Assembly: GCA_916610825.1 (NCBI GenBank)
Contig: OU744453.1
Location: 8,283,845-8,347,844 of the forward strand
Source: Haliclystus octoradiatus
Taxonomy: Eukaryota > Cnidaria > Staurozoa > Stauromedusae > Haliclystidae
Length of the DNA: 64,000 nucleotides
Reading direction: 5' to 3'
A program made the translations under genes and the position numbers. Positions 34,825 to 45,026 of the stretch are shown piece after piece. Within the stretch, counting starts at the first letter, position 1. The number at the start of each line of letters is the position of its first letter. The notes under the pieces are model-generated. The model did not search any database and had not been told where the DNA came from. It saw only the letters and a list, made by a program, of their open reading frames with translations.

Positions 34825-35440
34825 ATGAAATGTAATGAAATGAATTGAAATGAAATGAAATGAAATGAAATGAAATGAAATGAAATGAAATGAAATGAAA
34901 TGAAATGAAATGAAATGAAATGAAATGAAATGAAATGAAATGAAATGAAATGAAATGAAATGAAATGGAATGAAATGAAATGAAATGAAATGAAATGAAA
35001 TGAAATGGAATGAAATGAAATGAAATGAAATGAAATGAAATGAAATGAAATGAAATGAAATGAAATGAAATGAAATGAAATGAAATGAAATGAAATGAAA
35101 TGAAATGAAATGAAATGAAATGAAATGATATGAAATGAAATGAAATGAAATGAAATGAAATGAAATGAAATGAAATGAAATGAAATGAAATGAAATGAAA
35201 TGAAATGAAATGAAATGAAATGAAATGAAATGAAATGAAATGAAATGAAATGAAATGAAATGAAATGAAATGAAATGAAATGAAATGAAATGAAATGAAA
35301 TGAAATGAAATGAAATGAAATGAAATGAAATGAAATGAAATGAAATGAAATGAAATGAAATGAAATGAAATGAAATGAAATGAAATGAAATGAAATGAAA
35401 TGAAATGAAATGAAATGAAATGAAATGAAATGAAATGAAA
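34825..35440. repeat. Expanded TGAAA pentanucleotide microsatellite, about 600 bp
   Basis: Roughly 120 TGAAA units with only a few interruptions (for example single-base changes near 34967, 35007 and 35128). The homologous place in R4 (about 43093-43115) has only three or four units. Very long frames of repeated FISFH in all three minus-strand frames are a by-product and not genes. Confidence 0.97.
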
Positions 35441-35495
35441 GTTTCCACCATGACAGGATAGACTCAAGGTCACTTACGTAACCATGAGTCAAAAA

Positions 35496-36220
35496 TAGCT
35501 CCGCTACGCTCGGACTCATGGTGAATGATATAATAATCAAAATATACAAATTGAAATCAAATTCAATAGAATATCAAATCAATCTAATCATCATGCAAAG
35601 AGAAATCAAATCAAATCAACTTCAATAAAATAAACAATGAAATAAAATAAAATAAATTTAAAAAAAAAATCAAAGCAAAAGAAAATTAATCAAACCAATA
35701 TTATAATTATTTAAGTTAGATTAATAAAATAAATAAAAAATTTGAGATAGATGTTAAGAATGGAATAATAAAATGAAAGTTGAAAAAATTCAAAAGAAGG
35801 TAGAGTAGAACTATCAGAAAAGAAATATATCCAAATAATAAATCAAATAAAAAAGGAAAAAATGTTAATGCAGACCGATGGGATTGAACTCCAAACCCCA
35901 TGCGCCTGATGCAGACGCTCCACCACCTAGACCATACCAAGATCATAGATCGCAATCTGAACAATAACTCTGTGAAGTCTAGGCGGATATTGCGCAATCG
36001 ATGATTGTCTATGTATTGTTTGTGGGCAACGCAGTATGCGACTTGCTATTTATACAAAAATCACAGTAATGGTCACAATCACGATGGCCATGTGAAAACA
36101 TAGTCGCAGCATAATATATAAATCGCCCCATAATCACGCTTTCGTAACCGTGATTTACCAATTTGTTTTGAACCTGATAGCATAGACTCATGGATACTCA
36201 GTAACCATGAGTCAAAAATA
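35496..36220 (-). repeat. Family R repeat, copy R3, variant subfamily
   Basis: It shares the closing motif, AT-rich part and a complete tRNA-like head (35870-35942) with R1. The block between the head and the starting motif (35945-36200) is different and shorter. It ends ACCATGAGTC then AAAAATA at 36220. Confidence 0.75.
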
Positions 36221-39200
36221 AAGCCTTAGCTAAGGATTTTCCATGAATTGTTAAACATGATTGGGCATGAAATCCATCACACGAAAACGCAATTATTTGT
36301 AGGTGTTAGAAACTTCTGAAATGTTTATCGGCCATCTATTAACAAGTCAGGAATAAATTATAAGAAAGTCTGTATAATCAGTGTGATATATATATTACCT
36401 TGAAATTACTAAAAATAAGTTATGAAATTTTTAATTCAAAATTGGTAGGCCTATAATATGCTATTGTATATAAAACGTTATTGCTGTCATTAATATCATT
36501 ATTTAGCGTTGAATATTAAATGTTTAATAAATCATATTATTATTAAATAAATGAAGTATGGAGTAGAGTCCCCAACAATTACGACATAACAGCGACTGCA
36601 AAATTTAGCCAAGCTTGAACTTTTTTCATAACATCGAGATGCTAGACATCGTAAATTCGAAAAGATGATAGATAAATGAAATATTTCATGAAAAATCACG
36701 CAGCACGCACACGCTCAAGTTACAGACACCGCCTGGCCACTGCTAAACCGATGCCTTGATTATAAAGAATATGTAGGCCTAGACTAATCATCAATATAAA
36801 TATTGTAGAAATGAATCTTTTGTGACGTGTAAGTCTGTAAGATCTTAATCACAGAATAATGATTTAAATCTTCTAATATACCTAATAAAACTGCACAGTA
36901 AATAATGCAATCACTGTGATGTGACATTGGCTCTGGAAAATTTATAATTTTTCATAAAATGATCTAATTAATTCAGCAAAAATCCTATCCGAATATATTG
37001 TGCAAAATTCTTATCCAATCCGAAGCTAAAAATATCCTATCCTAATCTGAAAAACATATGACTGTATCGGATTTACAGACCTCTATTCCATTCATGGTGA
37101 GTCTTTAGTTTTATTGACAGGTCTGGGTTAGGTCTAATAGTTGTAGTCAATATCGATCATTTCTGATCCTTCAGATCTGGCTGTTATATATATGCTCATG
37201 TTCGATAAGAAATATGAAATATATTTATGTTTATAATTCAGGCCAAGCAGTCAAACCATGCTGCGAACATCAAATTTATCACAAGCCCTGCTGAAGTTAT
37301 TCCAGTAGAAGATGATAGTGTCGATCTAATCACATGTGGTCAATCATTCCATTGGTTTGATGCTGATAAGTTTTACAATGAATGTCGAAGAGTATTAAAA
37401 TCTTCTGGCTGTCTGGCAATATATGGATATCCATTTAATTATTTCAAAGATGATTCTTGTCAAAAAGTATTTGAAGATGTAAGACATGTGTTGAAAAATC
37501 GATATTCATTATTTAGTAAGTCATTCATTTTGCGATACATAATAATGATAGAATCAAGTAGGCTAGGCCGTACCTAAATGTTTATGTTTTCCTAACTATG
37601 TTCTTAGGCTTGTGTTATATGGACGAAAAACACTGAATTTAATTAGATACAACACCGAATAGCATTGAGTTTGAATTTTGGGTTATTGCCTACAGACGAC
37701 ACCAATGTTAATAATCTTGAAAAACCTTGTCAAATTTGAAAGAAAGTACCTTTCTTAAAATCAAACTGCATGATTTGAAACCCTTGAAGTGTTTTGTTTG
37801 CATTATTATTTTGCACTATTCTGTATGAAATTATTATCTTGTTTAATGAATAATGATCAAATAGAATGCGAGGAATACATATTTTGCTTACGAGGTCGTC
37901 CAGGAATATGCTGGTTATCTGCCCTAGCCATGATTACTGAAAATATCCCATAAATCGATGATCAATTTATTATAACTCATTTTCAACTGTTATATATATA
38001 GTCCTACAGTTTTCATAACAGTTCCGATATGTTTTTTTTTCTAAATCTGAGGCTACAGACAAGGGCTATTTTCGAACATAGATAGCAACATAGCAACTAA
38101 TTAATCTACAATTTATTAGTTTTTCAAACTCAAATTCAAAGTCTTCTTGTAAATTTGATGGATGAGAACGACTTTTTCCACACTAGTTCTGTTAGCATGT
38201 GTACTGAAGGTCTGAATTAATCACACAATTAGGGTAAAAATATGTTCCTTATAAGACTCTAGTTTACGAGACTCTAGTTTTTGTTTCCTAAACTTTTCGA
38301 GTGATTAAATCATTAAATGATTTCACACCTTTTACTTAAATGAATAATGTTCATTTATTGTCATAAATATAATACAAATGCTTACTTTTGTTTTTATCTT
38401 CTATAAAGAAAAGTATGCAAATTATTTGCCTTGTGCTTGTAAAACTTGAATACAACTTTTTCCTTTTCTTCCTTCTTAATTACTAGCCTTCCTGGAATCC
38501 TCCAAATTTTATCGAACCCTGATCACACAGGGTAATGGAGTTTGCCTACAGGAGATTCCTCTGGTACCATCTACTATCCTACTAACTAGAATTACGTCAT
38601 CCAGAAATCAAATCCAGTCAATGGATAGATAATCAAAGTTTTTTAAAATCATACGTAATATCATAGTATATCATACTGCTGGATGGATTAGAAAGTCAAA
38701 CATGCAATAGTCTATATATGCCTTATAATTTCTGTTGCAGTTTCAAAAGACAATTGAGTCTTATTTTTCTGACAGAAAAGCTCTACTTGACAATTACTAC
38801 AGGGATGTTGTTCCACCATTTGAAGATGTAACAAGGTATTATTGAATATCATTATCATTATACAATCAAACGCAGTTGATCGTAATGTATTATATCCCCA
38901 TCTGTAATACGCTTTGGTAGGCCTATAGACATCAAATGCTGACCCAATACTTTGGATTGCTTAGGCATTCAATTTCTGCAACCAAAAACTAAAATTAAAT
39001 AAAAGGAATAAGCTTAAAACTAAAAACTAAGATAAAAAGCTAAGAAACATTAAGCAAAAGAGTGGTACACTCTTCGAACAATGCCGCAACAGTTGAAGTT
39101 GGCAGTAGTCAAGACAAGGATTGCTACGACTTCATTTAACTATAGTGAAATCAACATCAGAAAAATTTTAAGGCAAGTAGTTCCATGTTAGTAACATATC

Positions 39201-40274
39201 ATAAAATGATACGTTGATCGATGTTTGAGGCAGCAAGAAAGAAATGTCATGTATTACGCTGTTTTGTAGGCGATTTTACGGAGTAAGGGGTAAGTTTAAG
39301 GCGAGGATGTAATGATGTCGCATGTTAAATATTACATAAACCTATTATAAAACTCTGGATTGCAACTAGAGTTTTGAGTTATGATAACAAAATAAGATTT
39401 TGAATAAAGGCAATATTGAAATTCAAATTGCAATGTTGAAGTAAAATAGTGTTGGATGTATCCTTTTGACTAATTGACTTTTGATGGTAACGAAGTTCTT
39501 GATAATCCTTCAGTTTGAAAATTTGAGCATGCAACCTGGAAAAATTAATGGACTATTACAATAGTGTATTAAAATCTCTTAGAACGACTGACTGTATACC
39601 CTTGCCCCTGAGCTGTTTCGAATACATTATGAAAGTGTTAAAGAACTGTTCATGAAAACGTTCATGAACATGAACAATTAGCTCACATTTTCTACGTTTT
39701 CAGAAACCATACTTGTTGATAATTTTGATGTTTTTACTACTTTTTATTGAAGAAATGAATCTCTCGAGAATGTGGTTGAAATTTCCGTGGCCAATTATAC
39801 TTTGTATCATAGTACCTCATCTGGTTATCAATCGTACCATGCTAAAGTTGAAGGAGAAGAAGAATTATTATTGCAAGGATTTCAAAAAAGGTATGCAACG
39901 TGTTTACATTGTATTATATACTTTTTCACTACGCAATGATTTCCTATTCTTGACATCCAATCTATTGATGTCTTTAATGTCATAGTTGGTCACATAATGG
40001 AGTCATGATATCATCACCAATTTTGAGATGATGCTGAATGTTGTGTCATCTGTCCTCTATCGTCCTACAAATCCTGTGAAAAAAGTTACTATGATGATGA
40101 TAACTTAATAAAAGGTTCTGATTTGCAACATGCAATATTTTTGTATAACTTTTTTCAACCCTTATCGATTGTAGGCTGATGAATGCACTTCAGAGCACCC
40201 AATCACCAGAAGAAACAATGATTACCATATACTATCCTTTGTTTGTTGTGTTATCTCGAAAGTTGTCGATTTAA

Positions 40275-42665
40275 TGTACCTGATTGTTACCAGTTGAACT
40301 GTGAAAAATATTTGATGTTACTATTTAGTGGATAGATCAATTGTGTGCTAGACTTGGTAATTGCTTTTAGAATATCACATATCTCACCTTATTTCTTCAG
40401 ATACGAGAAAATATAGATAAAATAATTATATGGTAACTTTATTGCAAACTGAATTTTGTTAATAAATATATTCGGTTAGCTCTGTTTGATTAATGGTGCT
40501 GTTTGCATCTATCGAAATCAAATATTGTATTGTTTTCAAAATAGAACGCGAGTCACGAAGAATCCAACATAATAGTTTCTCAAACCCTTTACATTTTTCA
40601 TTACTAAAAATATAGTAATAATAGCTACATCTGAATATCGAAACTCCCAACCTCTCATTTTATTTTATTTTTCCGAGTGGAATCTTAAATTAGTAATTAA
40701 TAATTACACAGTATTGCATTTGATTTGATTTTATAAAAATTAATCAATTTGTCGCTGGTCGTCGCCATTTTCAGAACAGATGTACCCTGTTTGGATGATT
40801 ATTACACATATTCGATGAGCAGTTCATCAACATATTAATTGGCCTGTTATTGTGTTCCTGAACTCTGTTGATGCTTTGCAGGGGATCTGCAACACACTCT
40901 CTCGTAAGCTATACTATCAAATTGGTTTAATCGAATGCAATGCAAAGATAACTGTAAAAAAAGTTATGAAAATTCATCAATTAAATGGGTAAATTTATTT
41001 TCCCTTTAACGTTCATGAACTGTTTCCATAGTTTATTATCATTGCTTTTCACTCTGTGATGAAATGATTCACACGAAACGTTAGAGGGTCTTGCTTAATT
41101 ACATTTTATTTATTCGCCACTTATAAAATTCATGAACAGTTCCGGACCTGTTTATTATGTGCTACTGAAGTTTATGAGAATTTGCGAAGTGAATTTTTGC
41201 AAGAGATCTAAACATGATGAATCATCTGTAAAATCAAAATATTCACACCACTTTTCACGGACGGACTAAACTAAAACACAAAATTAAAACACGAGACTAA
41301 AACACAAAATAATTGGAACGAAACAATATACATGACACGAAAAATTTTAAAACAGGTTCGCTTAGAAAAGGATTTCTCAATTTTGATACGCATAATCGGA
41401 GATATTTGAAGTTGAATAAACCTTATCTTCGATCATTCACGCTTACTATAGAAAAGGTGAAGCCAGAATTATAATAACTCGTATCCCCTCTCTCGCAAAA
41501 TAAAAAGTTTCAAACGTCCAAGTCACCTATGCCCACACCCTTAGGGCACCTTTTCTGCTTGAAATAAATATATTTTATTATCAAATACATGAAATACAAA
41601 TATTTTTAGTTGTTGGATTTATTTTTCTATGTCAAAAGTATGTCAATCATCCTCCGCGGCATGTAGTTGGGACTGGGTTCACCCGCTGTTTTGGGTACAC
41701 ATCACCTCCATTTGTGACAGGTGTTTGTCATGTGTTTGAGCCTTTTCTGAAGGAAACCCTATTTCAACTAATAGATGCCCCTGTATCTCATTTGTTGCTC
41801 AGTTAAATTACCTCGTTTTGATCAGAAAAGGTGTCCCAAGCGTGTAGACATAGCTGACTTGAAAGTTGAAAGTTTTGATTCCGTGAGAAAGACGATACGA
41901 TTTTTTAAAGTTTTCAATTGTCATTTTTCCTATAGTAAGCCCTCTTATCATTTAAACTATCGTCCGAGTTTTGAAAAAGTGCCTGATTGAAAATAGGGTA
42001 GATTCAATATTAAATTATCCGCTTATACGCGTTCAAATTAAGAAGTCATAATCACAATTATTCCTCATTCAGCTACTGAAATTTGTTTGAAAATTGTTCG
42101 TGTCATGTGCACTTTAAATGAAAGCTATAAACGCATGCTGCTAGTCTCTAGGAAAATAGTTACAACCTTATTGTATTTTTATTGATATTATGTTTTTAAT
42201 AATACGCTGTAGTTTCCTATTTTTTAAGCTTTGAGCCTTTTTTAGTAAGTTTTTGAAAAATGTCTATTGTGGAATTTCCTAATACATGAACGAAACAATC
42301 AAATTGAAGTATTGAGTTCGATTATCACTTCATAATTTTGAAAAGGTATTTCTAATTTTTGTTTCATTGCCTCACGGACTAGAGAAATAGGATCGCTGTC
42401 TCTGGGAATTTATTCTAATTAGTCTTGGCTATTCAGCTCTAACGCAGCATTTAAAAAGTATGTTTACAGCATCTAAATTATCGCAGATATTATAGTTCTT
42501 TTACAGCATCTAAAAAACGATTAAGTAGATAAATATAGCTTTTGCCAGGTAATCTTCTAGACGCTGCGTATTTTGAATATCAAAGCATAATTGATCTCAG
42601 ACAAATATCAATACTTTTAATCACCATTTAAGCATGGTCTTTATTAACACCAGTTTTTGGAAACA
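40275..42665. other. Non-coding 3' part of segmental duplication copy 2
   Basis: Matches 15483-17975 block by block. It contains the same diverged inverted repeat (about 41500-41900). No frame is conserved between the copies. Confidence 0.6.
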
Positions 42666-43034
42666 ACAACAATATCATCTAATATTAGATTAAATAGCAA
42701 GATACTGTATAGAATGTGATATAATTAAGTAAAGTATGCATATGATCTTCATCAGCACAAACGGAAGCAAATTAACGTCTATTGATTATAGGCATGTTAA
42801 GCGCTTGAAACTCTGAGTAAGGGAAACAAGCCTCATCTTTGTCTCTTATTCTATAGGGACCATGTTCTAACATAGTTCTAATGATCAAACTATCACAACA
42901 AATGACGAGGAAAAAGCCAATCTGATTATCGCCAATAATTTTTGAGCGTGTTTTTACCGCTTTTACTGAAGGACTTTAATCAAGACATTGAAAGTTTTGA
43001 GAGCCTTAGCAGAATTTATGATGGTTATACAGCT
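42666..43034. other. Unassigned sequence
   Basis: Nothing recognised between the duplication end and repeat R4. Confidence 0.4.
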
Positions 43035-43489
43035 TATTGACTCATGGTTACGTAAGTGACTTTGAGTCTATGCTGTCATGGTGGAAAAGTTTTCATTTCA
43101 TTTCATTTTTGACTAAATCTATTGTTCTTTTGAAATAACGTTCAACACACTGCTTTGCGTGCTAACAAAGGTCGAACAAAAAACGATTGCGCAAGAAACA
43201 CCATTTTATTGTTAAAAATACAATGGGCATGCTGTGTGATTATTCCAAATTTTTAGCCAAATTTTTTTGACAAATTTTTTTTTCCATTGCCCGCCATGAT
43301 GGCCGACTCGCAGCTTAGCGAGATTACAATTGCATTATTAAATGAAATGTTTTCTAATACTCCTGGATTAGTTTACATCGCGATTATCTCTTCATTGGTA
43401 GAACACATGATTGTTTTCTTCTTCTCGTCATTTGAAATGGTTAATGAAAGATTTTAATCGTTCTGTAACATCACTATTTGAGGTGAAAC

Positions 43490-43825
43490 TGTAGCGGGTG
43501 GAATGAGTCGATGTATTGATAAATTACTACACGCGTACATAGACGTTGATTAGATATATATTTGATGTAACAGTTGTAGCTGGCCACCAACAGTGAGAGG
43601 ATGAATAAGGGTTAATATGACCGTTGATAAACAGAGCCTCTATGAAGGTGGACCAGCTTTGCTATTATAGGTGCTGTCGCCACGAAGGGCAGACGTTAAG
43701 AGAGTTGATATATTACATACAGTGATTTACATTTACAAGGTATACGTGATTACAAACGGAAGCTTTACAGTTGACAAAGGAAATACATTATGGATAAGAC
43801 AATAGACATAAAACAATCCACTACA
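43490..43825. mobile_element. Solo LTR, 336 bp
   Basis: An insertion starting TGTAGCGGGTGG and ending CCACTACA, flanked by a 4-bp AAAC duplication (43486-43489 and 43826-43829). Copies R1 and R2 have an empty site here. TG...CA ends, size and a 4-bp duplication fit a gypsy-type solo LTR left by LTR-LTR recombination. It differs from the neighbouring gypsy LTR. Confidence 0.8.
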
Positions 43826-43914
43826 AAACTTCGAAGATAATTGTTGTTGTGTTTTGACAATGAGAACTTTTGAATCGACAATTCATCATTTGGTTGGGGG
43901 CTTAGACAAGACAG

Positions 43915-44085
43915 TGTAGTGACCGTTATCTACGTCACAACTGTGCTGTAATTAGCGACATAAATATGTATTGCGAAATAGATAATTATCGACATGATGC
44001 AGTCGAAAGTAATTCATTACAACTTTACCAAGCAAAACAACTAGTATTATTTGAGTATCTCTTCTCTATCTTTAACACAGCTACA
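43915..44085 (+). repeat. Gypsy 5' LTR
   Basis: 171 bp, TGTAGTGACC...CAGCTACA. The tRNA-Trp type primer binding site follows at 44087-44097. Confidence 0.93.
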
Positions 44086-44156
44086 TTGGTGACCCCGCAA
44101 GAACACACAAATCAAATATATTTTTACCTTTTTAATATCAACAACAATTCGTCAAC

Positions 44157-45026
44157 ATGTCAGTTCCTTCAACATCAACAACAAATAACGTCGCTCCTGC
44201 TCCAATGTCTGGTTCAATTGCTGATCAACCAATCTCGTATATTCACGCTATTGCTTATAAATTACCTGCTTTCAGGCCAAACGATCCTGCTTTATGGTTT
44301 ATGCAAGTAGAAGCCCATTTTGCAACCCATGGCACAAGTGTCGATGCAACCAAGTATAATTACGTCGTTGCTGCATTAACACCATCAATTGCTAGCGAAG
44401 TCAGAGATATTATTGCTTCTCCTCCTGCCGCTGATAAATACCACAAGCTAAAGCTGGCATTAATCGAGCGCACATCGCTCTCCAACAACCAGCGTATCCA
44501 TGCCTTGCTGGCGAACGAGCAACTCGGCGATAGAAAACCTACTCAATTGTATCGCCGTTTTCAACAACTACTCAATAAACACGACGAAATAGCTGATCCT
44601 CTTATCAAAGAACTTTATTTTCGTCGTTTACCAACTAGAGTTCGTGTTGCTCTAGCTACTTGTACATCTCTTCCTTTGAGCGAACAAGCAACGTTGGCTG
44701 ATGACATTATGGACGATCCTGGCTTACATTCAGGGCCCGAAGTTCCTTTTGGACAAGTGTCAGCGGTTTCTGATTCATTTCCGGTTGATCCGCAACTATT
44801 TTCAGTCCATAATCCGGAAGTCCGCAACGCGATCCGTAACGGACCGGTCGACCTAGCAGCTGAAATTGCAGCATTACGAAGAGAAGTTCAAGCACTAAAA
44901 CAGTCTCCACCCACATCTTCTCCTGTTTCTGATGGGCTTTGCTGGTATCACGCCCGTTTTGGTCAACGAGCTAATCGATGTAACAGCCCTTGTACCTGGT
45001 CGGGAAACGATCAAGCCAGCCGTTAA
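44157..45026 (+). CDS. Gypsy gag polyprotein
   Basis: An intact 289-codon frame. Residues 28-170 are a retrotransposon gag capsid-like region (AYKLPAFRPNDPALWFMQVE at about 32-51, then the LLANEQLGDRKPTQLYRR block). Near the C-terminus CWYHARFGQRANRC is a zinc-knuckle variant typical of this gypsy lineage. Gag forms the particle that packages element RNA. The frame ends at TAA 45024-45026 and overlaps pol by 37 nt in the -1 frame. GC content is visibly higher than in the surroundings. The start chosen is the first ATG after the primer site. Confidence 0.88.
   Translation: MSVPSTSTTNNVAPAPMSGSIADQPISYIHAIAYKLPAFRPNDPALWFMQVEAHFATHGTSVDATKYNYVVAALTPSIASEVRDIIASPPAADKYHKLKLALIERTSLSNNQRIHALLANEQLGDRKPTQLYRRFQQLLNKHDEIADPLIKELYFRRLPTRVRVALATCTSLPLSEQATLADDIMDDPGLHSGPEVPFGQVSAVSDSFPVDPQLFSVHNPEVRNAIRNGPVDLAAEIAALRREVQALKQSPPTSSPVSDGLCWYHARFGQRANRCNSPCTWSGNDQASR

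Larger units (their letters stand above)
33369..35497 (-). repeat. Family R repeat, copy R2
   Basis: Inverse of the R1 layout: the closing motif at 33369-33395, AT-rich part, tRNA-like head (split by a LINE tail at 33710-34125), the block matching 1-480 at 34161-34665, then an expanded TGAAA array, and the starting motif ending at 35497. It abuts R3, sharing the TA at 35496-35497. Confidence 0.8.
33155..36742. mobile_element. hAT-like inverted-repeat element carrying nested repeats
   Basis: About 150 bp at 33155-33310 (CAGTGTCTATAACTTG...) is inversely repeated at about 36590-36742 (...CAAGTTACAGACACC, ending GGCCACTG). Shared inner blocks are GTGCTGCGTG and AGCTTGGCTAAATTT. Terminal CAGTG suggests hAT. 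A clean 8-bp target duplication was not found. The sister duplicate lacks the element. Its interior is filled by R copies, and no transposase was seen. Confidence 0.55.
30212..40274 (+). pseudogene. SAM-dependent methyltransferase gene, complete exons but exon 1 split by a transposon
   Basis: Five exons: 30212-30273 plus 32590-32758, 37242-37478, 38741-38835, 39753-39890 and 40175-40274. All have AG/GT borders and their phases match (0, 0, 2, 2), giving 267 codons with the stop once the insertion and one target duplicate are set aside. That is the usual size of the class I methyltransferase family related to yeast TMT1/CRG1. Exon 1 carries motif I (LIDVGCGPGQST) and LATDIS. Exon 2 carries SVDLITCGQSFHWFD, the HWFD signature of that subfamily, and YGYP. 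Exon 3 has DNYYRDVVPPFED. Such enzymes methylate small carboxylic acids in the cytosol, but the substrate here is unknown. The only lesion seen is the 2.3-kb foldback element in exon 1, so an uninterrupted allele may exist. Confidence 0.85.
30180..42665 (+). repeat. Segmental duplication, copy 2
   Basis: Parallel to 13105-17975. It is longer because of a foldback insertion in exon 1, a nested cluster of mobile elements in intron 1 (about 33155-36742), and retention of exons 2 and 3. Confidence 0.85.

Noticed and set aside
34793-35549. Three long overlapping minus-strand frames of repeated FISFH
   Set aside because: They are the translation of a TGAAA microsatellite, open in every frame because the unit has no stop. 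There is no codon structure.
37479-37515. Use of the GTAAGT at 37516 as exon 2 donor
   Set aside because: It gives the wrong phase and an early stop in exon 3. The GTAAGA at 37479 keeps frame through all five exons.
39692-39752. Extension of methyltransferase exon 4 upstream to the AG near 39702
   Set aside because: Both duplicates have a stop just before 39753 in the needed frame, while TTTTTACTACTTTTTATTGAAG is a good acceptor at 39752.
39713-39985. 90-codon hydrophobic frame over methyltransferase exon 4
   Set aside because: It is a shadow frame. The exon in the phase demanded by exons 3 and 5 reads a sensible methyltransferase segment instead.
44615-44916. Minus-strand frames within gypsy gag
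   Set aside because: Shadows of the intact plus-strand gag frame.
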